Part shown: positions 1 to 12,673 of the stretch, one piece after another | Numbering within the stretch: position 1 is the stretch's first letter | Layout of the letters: every line of letters starts with the position of its first letter | Assembly (NCBI GenBank): GCA_963573305.1 | Contig: OY754334.1 | Span: 32,357,614 to 32,421,613, forward strand | Direction of reading: 5' to 3' | From: Pyrrhosoma nymphula | Lineage: Eukaryota; Arthropoda; Insecta; Odonata; Coenagrionidae | Length of the DNA: 64,000 nucleotides | The notes under the pieces: generated by a model | Seen by the model: only the letters and a program-made list of their open reading frames with translations | Told to the model about the DNA's origin: nothing | Databases searched by the model: none | Made by a program: the position numbers and the translations under genes

Positions 1-48
1 GTTCTTATTATGTTCATATTCCACAACATCTCGCCTGATTCCTCCCTT
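1..48 (+). repeat. Repeat shared with 60576-60624
   Basis: The first 48 bases, including TTCATATTCCACAACATCTC, recur next to the fold-back at 60472-60582 with one or two differences. The window probably starts inside another copy of that repeat. Confidence 0.8.
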
Positions 49-436
49 ACTTTGATGGATATTGAGCATTGTGTTTTCATTCAAGGCTTCCCTATTTCAG
101 CCATAATGCCTGGGCAGCTAGTGTGGAATATCATAAAAATACCACAGGAAGAAATAAGAGATCGTTTATTATACCCAACTTGGATTGTGTGGAATACATT
201 CATCCTTGGACTGTCCAAGTTTTCTTTAGTGGATGTTGCTTTCCAACTGATAAGCCTACTCTATCATGAATAATTTATTTTAGGGTAATGGTGCAATATG
301 TACTTTAAAATAACTACAGGGTTGCTACTGGGGTGGGAAACCTGGAAATGTCATGGGAAATGAGAAATTTACCATGGAAATTAGCTTTCCCAAGTCAAAA
401 TCTCAAATGTTTTCAACAAGTGAGGGGGGCACCATT

Positions 437-700
437 TTAGGCTGTCTGTTGGTGTAGGATATTAGTACAGCCCCGGATAAAAAATTCACACCACCTTGTG
501 ATAGAAATTTTTCTGTCCCGAGTTGAGGTCCATGTGACAACGTGGCCGAACCACACTCCCACACTGGAGAGCAATATACACTCGGACCGGAATGGGGACC
601 CTTCCTCCCTGCATCTGGTGAGGGACTGGGAAGAGACGTGCGAGGGACAAAGGCAGAATTTTATCTGCAGGGGGATTATTTTCAAGGGGAGGTGTTAAGG
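437..700 (-). repeat. Degenerate interspersed repeat, copy A
   Basis: The reverse complement of this segment resembles 8581-8760. Shared landmarks in order are a GGAAGG..GGACCC/GGGTCC stretch, TGTGGTT(C/A)GGCCACG, GTCAACTC-like and a GTGGT(G)xGA(A/T)TTTTT stretch. Identity by eye is roughly 60-65%. On the + strand the segment ends in a purine-rich AAGGGGAGG followed by TGTTAAGG, which could be a polypurine tract and LTR start of a retroelement. That reading is uncertain. Confidence 0.4.
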
Positions 701-787
701 TTCTGGGCTTGCTTTTGTGTGAGCAACATAGGGAGGGAGACTGGCTCGAGGAGGCATAAAATTTTAAACAGAACTCTACAGTAATTA

Positions 788-960
788 CAGTGAAACCTCT
801 ACCTTACGAACTCCCGATAAACGAGGAACTCCGATGAACGAAAATATGTCATTGGTCCCGCCAAAATCCAATTTAAATGCATTGGTAAATACCTCTAATG
901 AACGAACTCCTGCTCTACGAAAACTCCCGATCAACGAAATGAAAGATTAGCCCTGTATTA
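788..960 (+). mobile_element. pogo/Tigger-like 5' terminus (single end)
   Basis: After a TA dinucleotide the sequence begins CAGTGAAACCTCTACCTTAC and continues with degenerate repeats of an AACTCCCGATAAACGA-like unit. This is the usual style of long subterminal repeats in pogo/Tigger elements. No matching inverted end is seen nearby, so the element is truncated or its other end has decayed. The following 1000-1430 segment may be its former non-coding part. Confidence 0.45.
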
Positions 961-2008
961 TAATATTTACCTCTTCATAACGTTTTTAAAAAAAAGGTTA
1001 ATTTTGAATATGTTGTGAGTTTTTGCTGATTTAAAAGTGACTAGGACCAATCAGAGACTCCGTACAAACAAGCCAATCAGAAAGGTCCTTGTTGTTTATC
1101 CAGTTAATTGCATTTCCGGTATTTTGCGTCAGTGTTAGCGGCGTGGTTAGTGATTTGGTCGGCGTTCTAGAGTTTTACTGCTGTTCATCATCGTGAGTCA
1201 ATAATTTCAATCTTTTCGAGTGAAAACTGGTTCCTCTCGAGTGTTACTGCGGTTCAATTTCATGAGATTGGGATGCAGAATTGGGACTGTCCAAGAACAT
1301 ACCAATCAGCTGGTAGAATACTTAAATGAATAATTACAATCTTTGCGAGTGAAGCCTGGTTTTGCCTTAAGTGGCAGTTATTACGTCTGGTAATTTATCT
1401 ACTTATTTGCAAGGTAAGTTCGGAATATATTCTCCACGCTTTTGCAAAAATTGTTATTCATTCTTGATTTATAAAATGTCAAATGTTGACTTTCATATTG
1501 CAGGCTCGAAAATTTCTTTAGCATAGTTGAAAAACATCTAATGCAATGAAATTCCGTTCAGTGGTCATTTACGTTGTGCGAATTCCTAAATATTTTTATT
1601 ACTGTAATAACATTATTTTTTGGAATTCAAACGTCTCAAATCTGATAATTGTATTTTTCGCTTGCCGCCATCTTGAAAATAATTCTCGAAAAAAAGTAGC
1701 TGGCGGAATGAAAATCAACATATATCGTGCTGCATTTACGGAGCAGTTCTCAAAAACCTTGAATGCACCACGGATGTGACAGTATTAAGTTGGAGTTCTT
1801 GAAAGTGGTGGCGTAAGAAACTACTATCATTATTTCTAGCGTGTTAGTGATGCATTCGGCGGGAGGTTAAGGCAAGTTTACGATTGGTGTCAATGCGTAC
1901 TTCACCCTCGAGCTGAATACACAGGTTCCAACCCACTACTACAATTATCACAGCAATTACGAGTTGATAATACTCGTACTCGTGCATGTTCTCGCTCTTT
2001 TGTAGATA

Positions 2009-4535
2009 CAGTAGATTCCGGTTAATTGGGACACATCGGGACCGGTGTACTTAGTCCCAATTAAGCGGCTGTCCCGTTTATCCGAAGTATCCCGTAAACA
2101 TGTTTAAATAAGCGTTGAAATGAAAGTCAGAAAGCTTAATGACACATAAAACGCGAAGTGTTTAATTGCATAGTATTCAAACAATAAATAGATAAGAAAA
2201 CATACATTATAAACATTTTTGGAAACCTTGTGTCATAAAAAAACCTCTTGCATCGATCTACTTAGGATAAATTCCCTTTACGAAATCCTGCAAAAGAAGG
2301 ATTTGTGATTTGATACAGAATTTACGATGGTATGTTAGATAAGAATAATTGATGAATTAAAGCTTCATTTGCATAGAAAACAGGGAGTACTGACTATTTA
2401 TTTAATGTGTAGCTTCTCGTGGAAAGAATTTGTCCAGGGTGTTCTGGTTCATTCTCTTCACCCTCGTCGAGCATACAAAGTCGGCACAGGCATCTAATGA
2501 TGACATCGGACTTCCTTCGTTGCTCTCTTGCATGAAGTAGCGTCGCAACCCGTCAATAAACTTCCTGGCGTCTACATAAGTCACTCGGCTACACTGAGAT
2601 AAGTCTTCATCTCCATCGCTCTCCTCGTCTTCAACCAAACATTGTTGCATAGCTAGTATAGTTTCCACTATATCATCTTCGCTGCTATCATTGTTGTCAT
2701 AACAGTCCATATTGGAGTCGATCCTTCCAAACTCCTCAAAGTTCTTTACTTGACGCAGCTCAGAAACGGATTCATTTTTACTTTCACACTCAAGTTCTTC
2801 CGATATTTCTGCACTTGAGTGCTTAAAACCACAATGAATAAAACAATTTCTAATCGTTTTACAGGTGACTTCTTGCCTGCTATCTGCCAAAAACGTTAAT
2901 GCTTGCAGGACGTTCACCTTTGAGCTCACTTCCTTGGCAATTGAAGACGATGTCAGGAGATTATCTTCTATTGATGCTAGAATGTGATCAATCAATTTTG
3001 CACGGTATATTGTTTTCTAATTTTTGATGATCCCCATGTCCATTGGTTGGACAAGAGATGTTGTATTGGCTGGTGAAAATTCCAACTGAATAATTTTTAA
3101 GGTATTGGAGCAATTAGGGTGTGCTGTAAAATTATCCAGAATAAGAATCACTTTCCTCAATTTTCACGCTATTTACTTATCCCAACTGCTTAACCAATGC
3201 CTGTAGAGGCCTGAAGTCATCCACGCATTTTTATTGGCGTAATATTACACCGGTAAGCAGTTCATTCGTAACTCCTTAAAGCAGCTAGGGTTAGCACTTT
3301 TTCCAATCACCAAAAGTTTCCTTTTATCACTTCCCGACATGTTTGAGCAGCACAAAACAGTAATCCAATCCATCGCGTTTTTAGACCCACTTAGTTCCAC
3401 ATAACTGTAGCAAAGAGAGCCATTAGGTGTGGCTCGGTAATACAGGCCGGTTTCATCGGCGTTGTACACGTCATCTGAATCGAATTCCTGAAGTAGGGTG
3501 GGTATCCTCTTACATCTCCCTTCCTTTGCACTTGCAAAATCAGCACTATGTTTTTCTCCGTGAGCATTTTTGAATTTTATTTCGTTTCTACTCTTCCATC
3601 TAGATAGCCAACCATCTGTTGACTTGAAATCAGTATGGCCAAGCTTCAAAGCTAACTCATCCGACTTTTTTTAACATAGGTCCACTGACACTAACTCCTC
3701 GTCCACTAACAATGGAAAACCATTGATTAAAACCGTCCTCGACATCAGGATCCTTACGTTGGCGTTTTTGGGTAGCACCATCTTTCCCTTTACTGCTCCA
3801 ATCTTCTTTAAGTTTATTCTGCCGCTGTAATAATCGGACTATCGTTGATTTTGGCACTCCTTTTATCTCCGCCAAACAACCAAGACTGGTTTGAGGTGGA
3901 TGGTCCTTAATTAGGTCCAGTATTGTAATTTTTTCAGCCAGTGAAAAATCCTTACGCAGCATGTTAACCTGAATTAGGAACCTTTTCGGGAGAATATTCA
4001 GGAAATTAGGAGGAATCACCTCCACCCTTCTTTCCTCAAAACATTTTATCTCATGACTGATCGCCTACAGCCTAACCTTTACCTTAATGGTATACTCCGC
4101 TAATGAAGCCAAGTTGTGTACCTGCACATTATGCAGCTCTGTGACCACAAACCCAAATCTCCTTCTAGCTGGACTACCTGAAAACTAAGGCGAGTGTACA
4201 AACAGTGAAGCATAAATTGAAAGCGCTTTCATGACTGACTTCGTTTAGCGACGGTAAATGAGACAGTGAAGGTGCGAATAGATTCCCTCATGGGGGATTG
4301 GTTCAAATGTATAGGGAAAATGTACCAAATGATTTACAAGAGCTGAAAAATTTGTATTTCTTCAAGGGAGTAGGAGGCAAATACAGCCGATGCATGGCCC
4401 GATTAAGCGGCTTCCTGTCCTAATTATTCGGAGAAAACTCAGGGACTTTCTTCAATTGAGTTTTGTTCTTGATGATTTGTCCTGAATAAGCGGCTGTCCC
4501 AAATAACCGGTGGCTCGATTAACCGGAATGTACTG
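2009..4535 (-). mobile_element. pogo/Tigger-family DNA transposon
   Basis: This is a 2,527-bp element flanked by TA on both sides (2007-2008 and 4536-4537), the target duplication of the Tc1/mariner/pogo superfamily. The terminal inverted repeats read CAGTAGATTCCGGTTAATTG and, at the other end reversed, CAGTACATTCCGGTTAATCG. Further inside, both ends share GGCTGTCCC subterminal repeats. The transposase lies on the minus strand and is broken. The element sits antisense in the nej intron. Confidence 0.92.
2402..4025 (-). pseudogene. Broken Tigger/pogo-type transposase
   Basis: Read on the minus strand, the frame starts near 4025. It encodes an N-terminal CENP-B-like helix-turn-helix (LRKDFSLAEKITILDLIKDH), then a Tc5-type HTH (DGWLSRWKSR near 3610) and the DDE_1 nuclease. 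The nuclease shows NADETGLYYRATPNG for the first Asp and LILDNFTAHPNCSNTLK (near 3150) for the second. A hydrophilic C-terminal segment (2402-2995) ends in NQNTLDKFF. Breaks seen: a one-base frameshift in an A-run near 3665, a stop just after NCLPV near 3245, two stops near 3170-3185 and one near 3015. The element cannot move by itself. Confidence 0.9.
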
Positions 4536-5023
4536 TAGTAAACAAATCAAAACATGTTGGTGCTGAAGCAAAGATTTGTGATTATCTCCACCCAATTGCA
4601 GGGGGAAGGGGGCGGTCTTCCCAAAACAGACTAAACGCATGCCTAGTCAGCTTAAAAAAATATATTATTTAGTTATTTTGTTCAGCTTTCTTATACGCTT
4701 CATTGCCGAAAAAATGTTAATGAGCCGCATAATGATACATTTTTTCTCATTTCTTTAATTTGATGAATTACACAAGATTTTCTCAAAACATTTTACCAAA
4801 ACTTAAGTAGTTCTTCAAATTAATCGATTTTGGCAATACTTGTTGGAAATTGAAGATAGAATTCATTATGACTAAAACACAGTACAAAATTCCACTATTT
4901 ATTTTAATGCTATCGACCGGTTACGTCATTTAAAGCGTCATTTACAAGACAAACACAAGGAAATATTTCTACTGCTAGCATTATATAATAAAGAAGGAAG
5001 GGGTGGGAACATGGAGAAATGAG

Positions 5024-5425
5024 GGGAGGTCAGGAATTGACGGTTGGTTGGAAGGAGGATGGCTCGGGGAGAAGACAAGTTATGTGGAGCAGGGGGGGGG
5101 GGGGGGGGCAGGAGTAAGGTTGAGTGGTGGTAAAATGCAAGGGAGGGGTGGGTTTGTAACAAAGCAATCACATTTATCAACGGTAAACAAACTAGATAGG
5201 AACATTTGAAATTCATTGAGACATCTTAAATAGTACACTCAGGCGAAAAAACAGGGGAAGTCAGTTGACGGTTGGTAGAAAGGAGTACAGGTCGGGAAGG
5301 AGACTTGTTATGAGGGAGAGGGAATGGGAGAAAAGGTCATGGTAGTCTAATGCAAGGGAGGGGTGGGTGGGTAAACAAAGAAGTCAGAAATATTTACGGT
5401 AAACAAAGAGGAGCATTCAAACGTT
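5024..5425 (+). repeat. Direct duplication of about 170 bp
   Basis: Two diverged copies lie head to tail. Segment 5024-5205 and segment 5258-5420 share GTCAG..TTGACGGTTGGT, AAGGAG, AATGCAAGGGAGGGGTGGGT and ACGGTAAACAAA in the same order. The first copy contains a run of 17 G at 5092-5108. No coding content is evident. Confidence 0.75.
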
Positions 5426-5783
5426 ACAGTCAATGTCGAATTGTAAACTAAAGAAATGGGCATATCATTTTCGGGCTTTACAGCTGCTGTGAACGAGAGA
5501 TGACCTATTCCCATATATGGGCCAGTTCCACACATCCACATAATGTGCAGAAACAGCTTGACTGACCAAAACACTGGTTCACTCCCAGTCGAATAAGAAG
5601 CCGCTGCCCCATTCCATTGTCACTTTTTGGCAGAGTAGGGCCTTTCCTTGAGCGAGGGTGATGGAAGGGGCTTCCTTTGGTTTGGAATGTTTATTGCTCT
5701 CCCAGGAAAGATTGGAAGGGGCAAAGTGGTGTTGCCTCTATGCCAAGATCCTTGCTAATAGATTTAACACATTAACTGACTAG

Positions 5784-6177
5784 GGGCCTGATTCTGATGC
5801 TTTCCCGATGTTCAACTTTTCCACCAAAACGTCATGACTTTCCGACACTACGTCACATGTTACACCTTCCACCAGAGAATCGTTCACTACATCGTTCAAT
5901 GACTGGTGGAAAGTCAAGCTTCCCTTCCACCCGTCATCCACTTGGTGGAACAGTGCTAGTGTCGTGGTGGAAACTTTCCGACGGAAGTAAGCGTGCGGAA
6001 GGTAGACATTTTTTTGTTCGCGGTTTCGAGGTAAGTTGGAAATCGGCATAAGTTAGTGATGTTCGGCTCTCCAGAGGGGTCATTGAGCCGTTCATTTAAC
6101 GGATCAAGAGTCGTTCAATGAACGAATGGTGGAACTTTCCACCAGTCATTGACTGGTGGAAGATCAGAATCGGGCCC
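5784..6177. mobile_element. Harbinger-like MITE with palindromic interior
   Basis: Inverted ends GGGCCTGATTCTGAT and (reversed) GGGCCCGATTCTGAT are flanked by TAG at 5781-5783 and 6178-6180, a 3-bp duplication as in PIF/Harbinger-type elements. The 394-bp interior repeats a CCACC/GGTGG theme, including CCACCAGTCATTGACTGGTG near 6139, itself a palindrome. No transposase is present. Confidence 0.72.
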
Positions 6178-8559
6178 TAGATTGAAAGAGGTATTTAAGA
6201 GACTGGAAAAGTGAAATTATTGGCATCAGGTTATTTTTATGGCAACAAAGAAATTTATTCTAACTTCCACCGTGAAACAATAATTGAGAACTGGCTGAAG
6301 TTTATGATTGAGTGGATCGAAATTGTTTTCGTAAGCATTCCAATATTGGAATAACACAGCATTGAGCTACTTCAATCCAAAGATATTTGAAGTGAATACC
6401 ATTCCTTGTTCATTGACAATCAAAATTTAAAATCAAAGAAGCGCAGTCATATAGTTAATAGCATGTCGAAAGAACTTGATATGATATTGGATACTATGGA
6501 AAGCTCACTATTTAGAAATGAAACCAATAATTAGTTAGGGTTTGCGCATAAATACACCACCCCTAAAAATTCTATTCCCGAATACTTTGCGATGATAGGT
6601 GTGCGCTAAAATTCTAGCTTGACATTATATGTTACTACAGAGTGAAATAGAGTGATCCACTTTTAAATCTCATCCAGACAATTGATTTTCCATTGGTAAT
6701 ATTGCACATTCTTGTAGTTAATTGTGTGTTGTAATTCCACCTACACCAGATATATCTGTGCACCTTAAGTAGATCGAAGAAAAACTTGTAAGCGCACTTC
6801 CTGAAATGCGTTTCCGGGTTTACTTTCAGAAATTTAACTTTCGTTAATTAATACTCGTATAAATTGAAATAATCATATAAAACGAATTTTTATATCCAAG
6901 ATGTCATAGTTAATTCTGGTCATTTTACCCTAGATTGGTTCAGTTTTTTTCCCTTCAATCAATTACTGTTTCTGGATTTAAGTTTGGAAAAAATCCACAT
7001 TACAAATTGTAGGAGTTGCTTTTACAAATATTATATTTTCAGTAAATCGTGCATGATGCGTGATAAAATCTGGCTGAGGGGAATTAAAAAATGCAGTAAT
7101 GGCAGTGAAGCAAAAGGGGGACAAACTTTAGCCTTATACGATCACTGTAGGGAAGAGGCGTTTGGAATTATTAGGAGGTTGGTGACAATGGATATTGAGT
7201 AAACATAGTTTAAACAGTCAAGATTTAAGGTGCTTTCGTCAAATGTTTGAATTTTGTTGTCTTGATACGTAGGCTTGGACTTAGAGAGAATTGGGGAAGA
7301 TGAAAGCGGAATGAGATCTCGATGTTATTGAGCAAAGTGTTATTTATTTTGGATTCGGCAATTCTTTGGTTATTCTTCACCTCCCTTACGTGAACAGCCA
7401 TAGCCAAAACACTTTTGTCTTCTCTTCAAATATTTTCTATTGTTCTTCTCTTCAAATATTTTCTATTGTCTTCGTATTGAATTGTGAACTAAGGAAAGGG
7501 ATAAAAAATAGCCGTACTCATAGGATTCTTGAATGGAAGGTGGGCACAGCAAGATATCAGCCTGCTTAATGTTCTTCATACTAAACTATTGGCTCACGGT
7601 TTATACTCGCTCTTAGTTGAAGTTCAGCATTGAATAACAAAACAGTCAATGTCACAAAATCTGTTGTGCCAGTATGAAAACTGCATAATTTCCATCTGCA
7701 CGTCTTTCCTATTTTCAAAGCCCTGCATTCTCACAAAAATATTCTCTGTAAAAATGTGATTTTCCAACGCCCTTCCAAATCTAAACCGTGAGGCATGTCT
7801 TTATATAAATGCCAGTGTCCTTTCCATGGTTGAATCAGACAAACGAAGATATTTAACCACTTTATTAAAAAATATTGAGTTAAGGCTTAAATCCACACCA
7901 ATACCCTTTTGTTAGATGTTGAAAAAATTAAGTAACAGGGGGGTTTGTACATAAGTGCGGTTTGTACACATGAAAATGTTGACAGTAGGTGGGAACATAT
8001 TTGCAGATCTAATTTTGCTGCTGTGACTATTTTTTTATATTCTTCTTTTCCTTTCTCTTTCAATAAATTAGCTTGCTGCAAAAAAACATTTTATACCGTC
8101 AAAATACTTTGTTGAGGGCTGCATTATTCGGTTTACATTTTATAAATCTGTCTTAAGCCTCATAGATGTGCTGTATAACTTATAAAAGCATGTCAAAGCA
8201 AGCAGAAATACTAAGTAACTCATGACATTTCTTAAACAGTGAATTATTAGAAAAAATTAAATTTAATATTTCATATATTCTCTTCAACACGATTCGATCT
8301 CCTCGAGCGACGATTCATGGTAATAGCCTTTTCTAGACAAGAAATAATGGGAGATATGTCATTTGTAGCGGGGTTATTCCCCGTAATCTGATGAAGACTT
8401 CCAATGGATATTTGAGTCCTGCCTTCTACATGGTAGATTTCTATTATGGAAGAGATCAGGCATCTTTTTTGCCGACTGACCGATCGTCGACCATTATCGC
8501 TCACACACAATCAAACGGGAGTCGGAAATCCATCACATCTCTCCAGAAATCCCTTAGCA

Positions 8560-8765
8560 GGTCAAAATCGTCCTTCTGGTAGATTCCCTCTCGGCAACTG
8601 AGCTGAGTTCGGAAGGAGGACCCTTGTTCCACTCAGAGAGTTCTTTGCTCACCTGCTCAGGGGGGTGTGGTTAGGCCACGTCACATAGTCGTCAACTCTG
8701 GACTTACCATAGTGGTACGATTTTTTTTGACAGAACTGTACATGTAATCTGTGAACAACATTATA
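8560..8765 (+). repeat. Degenerate interspersed repeat, copy B
   Basis: This is related in the opposite orientation to 437-700, through TGTGGTTAGGCCACGTCACA and the following GTCAACTCTGGAC block. No open frame or target duplication is visible. Confidence 0.4.
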
Positions 8766-8966
8766 CAGTGAAAACTCTTCTTTGCATTATCAGAAATTAT
8801 GTTTTCTCACAATTTACACCACTTTTACGAAGTCCCATTTAATTTCCTGTTTCCAACATATGCAACACCCCGAATTTAGAATATACATTTTTCAGTTTCC
8901 TGCAATTTGCAACACAATGCGCTCTTTCAAAAATAAAATTCACTTCCTTTGTCCATTACTCATGCA

Positions 8967-9263
8967 CAGGGGTGGCGTGGGTGCTCAGAGGCCCGTGCCG
9001 CTGCACATCCAGAGGGGCCCGGTTTTCGTGACCCCCCCGTCCCCCTTTCTGAAAAATTTGTGCGTTAGAAACGCGTTAAACTACAATTTCATAGGTATAT
9101 ATGTACAATATGACAAATTTGTACTTTCACTCTGAGATGTTTGGTCTGTTGGCTGGTCAAGGTATGTAGCCCGGCCCGCCAGGCCATTCCGGCTTGAGCC
9201 CAAAACATAGTGCGGAGCCCAGGCGGGAATCCCCGCCTTCCCACCCTGGCCACGCCGCCCCTG
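8967..9263. mobile_element. hAT MITE with perfect 8-bp target duplication
   Basis: The 14-bp inverted ends CAGGGGTGGCGTGG and CAGGGGCGGCGTGG (reversed) bound a 297-bp non-coding segment. The 8-bp sequence CTCATGCA is present on both sides (8959-8966 and 9264-9271). Terminal sequence and 8-bp duplication are diagnostic of the hAT superfamily. Confidence 0.93.
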
Positions 9264-9510
9264 CTCATGCATATAATCTTTTTCAAACACTTTTTGACTT
9301 TGTCTTTTACATATATGCGGAAAAAATACGAAAGAGAGCAGCAATAGGACCTGTTTTTAAGGAAGAATTTGAATGTGGTGGGGATGGTATACAGTGCCAC
9401 TAGTAACAGAAATTTGAACTATATCAACTCGTGATCTGCCAGATATGATTCAAGCTATGAAATGAATACTTTGTAAGGCTAGGAGCTAACTATGTAATTT
9501 ATACAATGTA

Positions 9511-10641
9511 CAGTCGAGCATCTTTAATCGGTCACCGCCGAGAGCTAGGTGATGCCGGATTACTGAGTTTACAGATAACAGGTGTTTCGTTAATGTCTTT
9601 TTTTATGCAAGGCATTTTCAATTCAGTTAGCGGTTCTTCTTTAATATCGTTCTTTTACTGTTTCAATGCATACAAATATGCATAACAATGATAATAAACA
9701 TCTGGTTTTAACTTCGTAAATTGCTGGAAGATAGTACTTTACCGGCGAATCAGTTGACGCCCCTGACGACGGGATCTGTGTCGGACCTCGAAATGCCGGA
9801 AAAAAATGGAACCTTTTGCCCGTTTGGACATCTCAAAAGCTTTAATTCGCAAATAATCATTTAAAAAAAATGTATTTGTTAATAATTATAATGAGAAAAC
9901 TTGGAGCATACTGAAATAAAAATGAAAACTACGAAAAATTTTGATGAAGCAACATTCCTTGTCACGGCCAATTGATTAATGCGATTGATGATCAGTTGTT
10001 TCATCGTTTTTGATGCTATCATCGAGTCTGGAGTTAAGAAGTTAAGGTTTATTTCAATGGAGGAGTTTAGTCTGCTTCATCCACATTGGTTTCAGGAGGC
10101 TGGAGAGGATCAACTTCTACTTTTTCTGCGACCGATAATTTTGTGCCTTCGCTTCATGCCGCTGGCATCGCTCCTTCCACTCAGATCAGACATGGTCATA
10201 ATGTCTGTGCGTACGTAGCAAAGAACTTTAATGAGGTTTTCTTGCACCTTACAGCCAGAGAATAAGCAATTAAGCATTATATTTAAAGGTCTAAATGTGC
10301 ACACCATGAAGTAGTGTAGCCACGCCAAGTCACTAAACTTTAAGTAGAGGTTTCTCAGCCAACAGTGAGGGCTTCAAACTGCAATGTGCATAACTTAATC
10401 GTATAATTCGTTTAGATTGCGTGTACAATTATTTTTTAATGAAATTACCACGAAATACTTATAAGTTACATTATATTCCAGCAATTAAAGGAAATATTTT
10501 AATAAAGTGCACAAACAAAATCTCTTAAAACAATGTTTATGATTAAGATTTTTGATTTCTCGGAATATGTATGGGGTTGTTTTCGCGACACTGCCGGACA
10601 ATACCGTGCTCCTGGATTACCGAATTATGGGTGCTCGACTA
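9511..10641. mobile_element. pogo-like non-autonomous element
   Basis: The ends CAGTCGAGCATCTTTAATCG and (reversed) TAGTCGAGCACCCATAATTC are inverted, with subterminal GGATTAC(T/C)GA blocks facing each other. TA flanks both ends. The 1.1-kb interior has no transposase frame that I can recognise. Confidence 0.75.
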
Positions 10642-10829
10642 TAATTAAACCTGTGGGGGAGTATTAATGTTTTACCTAAGTAGAAACTATGAAGAATGGA
10701 AATGGATCCAGATATGATGAAAAATTTAAGAACTTGTGGTGGACAACTGAGATAATTTGCACTGCTTCGATTCCCGAGCTATAACTATGATAGGCAAGAC
10801 ACAGTGTGTGCTGTTCAAGCTCTAAGAAA

Positions 10830-11060
10830 TTACTTGCTCACAGCAATCACTAACTACTAATTAGTACGTAGTGATTTCTGTGAGCAAACTCACACAGCAC
10901 ACAAACGTTCGTGGAACGTTACGCAAACTTTCGTTTCGAACCGAGGGAATGTTTGGGAAACTAACCGCAGGAAATATCCTAAATGGTTCCCATGTCGTCC
11001 AACCGGAACGTTCCGTGGATGTTTGCACCGTCCACGTTCCCATTTTGTTTCAATTTCGCT
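10830..11060. repeat. Palindrome plus AACGTTCC-rich repeat
   Basis: Segment 10830-10890 is an imperfect palindrome: TTGCTCACAG..AATCACTA faces TAGTGATTTCTGTGAGCAA. It is followed by a stretch with several AACGTTC/GGAACGTT motifs. A related motif set recurs at 11840-11970, where a 45-bp unit (GCAA..GTAAAGGA(T/C)(G/A)GCCAGCAAA) is repeated about twice. Confidence 0.55.
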
Positions 11061-12555
11061 CCGCCTGAACGTCTCGGGTAAAAATTCCTGCCTTGAAAAT
11101 AAACTGAAACTGACGTCTGTAATAAAACCCCCTTACCCACAACACTGAAACTCTCTTGTCCACTCCCTTGCCCTCAACACTGAGTCTTCCTTGCTCTCTC
11201 AAAAAAAAAGAAAAACTTATAATTTAGATATTATGAATGTTATGATTACGCTATGACATGCCTAAGTTTAATGGATTATCCTATCTTACATCTACCTAAC
11301 GACATTAGGCCTTTCTTGCCTGATTATCTACCCCATGGTTCAACATGCATAATCTCACACAGACTTCATAAAAACCACGACTAGAAAGTTTTATGTATGT
11401 CTCCACTTCCAAGGATTAAAGTAACTTTGAGAACTAATTTTTAAATGGCAATTCCGTGATAGTTTGAGGAAATACCATCCAATCACGATGACAGTTATCA
11501 GGCATTCATTAAATGAAACCTATACTGTCTCATAGTACGATTATAAATGCAATATTTATATATTACTAAGAATAAACAAGATTTTTTTCTAATTCCCACT
11601 CGTTTTTTCACATTTCAATCAAGAGGTAACTAACTTATGGAAATGTTGAAAGAAGAATATTGCTGAATGTACCAATATACACGTAGAAATAATATAAATT
11701 ATAGCGGAAATTAATTATGCAAAGCTCTCTGTGAAATGTTTATTGGCTGAACTAAAGTCTCTCCGATTCGTTCACACCCTTCCCATTTTTGCCAAAATTT
11801 CAATGTAGATACAATAGATGGTGCCGAGTGCCTATGGTTGGAATAGCAACATCCCCCGAACATTCTATTGCAATGTAAAGGATGGCCAGCAAATGTTCCC
11901 CAAGCGGCTATTGCAACGTAAATGTAAAGGACAGCCAGCAAACGTACCCCGAACGTTCATGTGCTGCGTGGGAATGCTTGAGCAACTGCAAAAAATTTAA
12001 AATAAAATGCATAATATTATTAATAGGCAGAGGAAGTCCAAGCAGTTGAAAATATCAATTTTTTTAAAATAATCATGCTATATTCATTAGATAGTTTCAA
12101 TGGTTGCTGATAACAAATAATGTCAATCGCCCTGCCATCTTCATCCTTTCTTAATTTTCACATTTCTACTTATCTAAGATGATTTATGTCTTTTTTTTCA
12201 TCATACAAAAATTAATGAGAAGTGCTAGTTCAAGGAATAAATTATGACACTGCTCTTTTTCAGTGTATCAGTGTTTCTTTTTTTTACCCTACTCGAGTAA
12301 AATAGTATGGATGTGGAAGTGAAAATTCTACCTTTCCTACAATTTGCATTTTCCCACAAATTTTCACTTTTTTCTAGGGACCCTGGGGAAGTGTAATTTA
12401 GGGGTTTTACTGTGTGAGTAACTTCGGTTAACCACATTTTTTCTAGATGTTCTTTCTTAGTTGTGAAAAGTGGGAGTGTTAGTGTTTATGTATGGTATTG
12501 GAATTAGTTTTCTAGATTTATTGGAAAGTTCATTATATTTTTTTTTCCTTTTCAG

Positions 12556-12673
12556 AGTTCAAGCTATCTTTCCCACCCCAGATCCTCAAGCTATGCTCGA
12601 CAAACGAATGCATAATTTGGTGGCATATGCCAGAAAAGTTGAAGGTGATATGTATGAAATGGCTAATTCAAGG
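12556..12673 (+). CDS. nej: nej exon: KIX domain, middle part
   Basis: The acceptor TTTTCAG precedes 12556 and the donor GTAAGT follows 12673. The exon starts with the last base of a split codon and then reads VQAIFPTPDPQAML...NLVAYARKVEGDMYEMANSR, the KIX stretch that binds phosphorylated CREB, Myb and similar activation domains. The preceding helix (ending HLVHKL in the family) is not found in the 12.5 kb upstream, so it must lie in an exon outside the window. Confidence 0.95.

Larger units (their letters stand above)
1..12555 (+). other. 3' part of a long nej intron, repeat-filled
   Basis: No host coding exon can be read here; the missing start of KIX is not found. The stretch holds a pogo/Tigger transposon (2009-4535), a Harbinger-like MITE (5784-6177), a hAT MITE (8967-9263), a pogo-like element (9511-10641), tandem and inverted duplications, and single transposon termini. 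Stretches such as 6200-8250 and 12000-12540 show only AT-rich unique-looking sequence. Confidence 0.8.

Noticed and set aside
1..12555. Search for the exon encoding the first KIX helix and TAZ1
   Set aside because: No sequence resembling HLVHKL or TAZ1 zinc motifs was found on the + strand, so these exons are taken to be outside the window.
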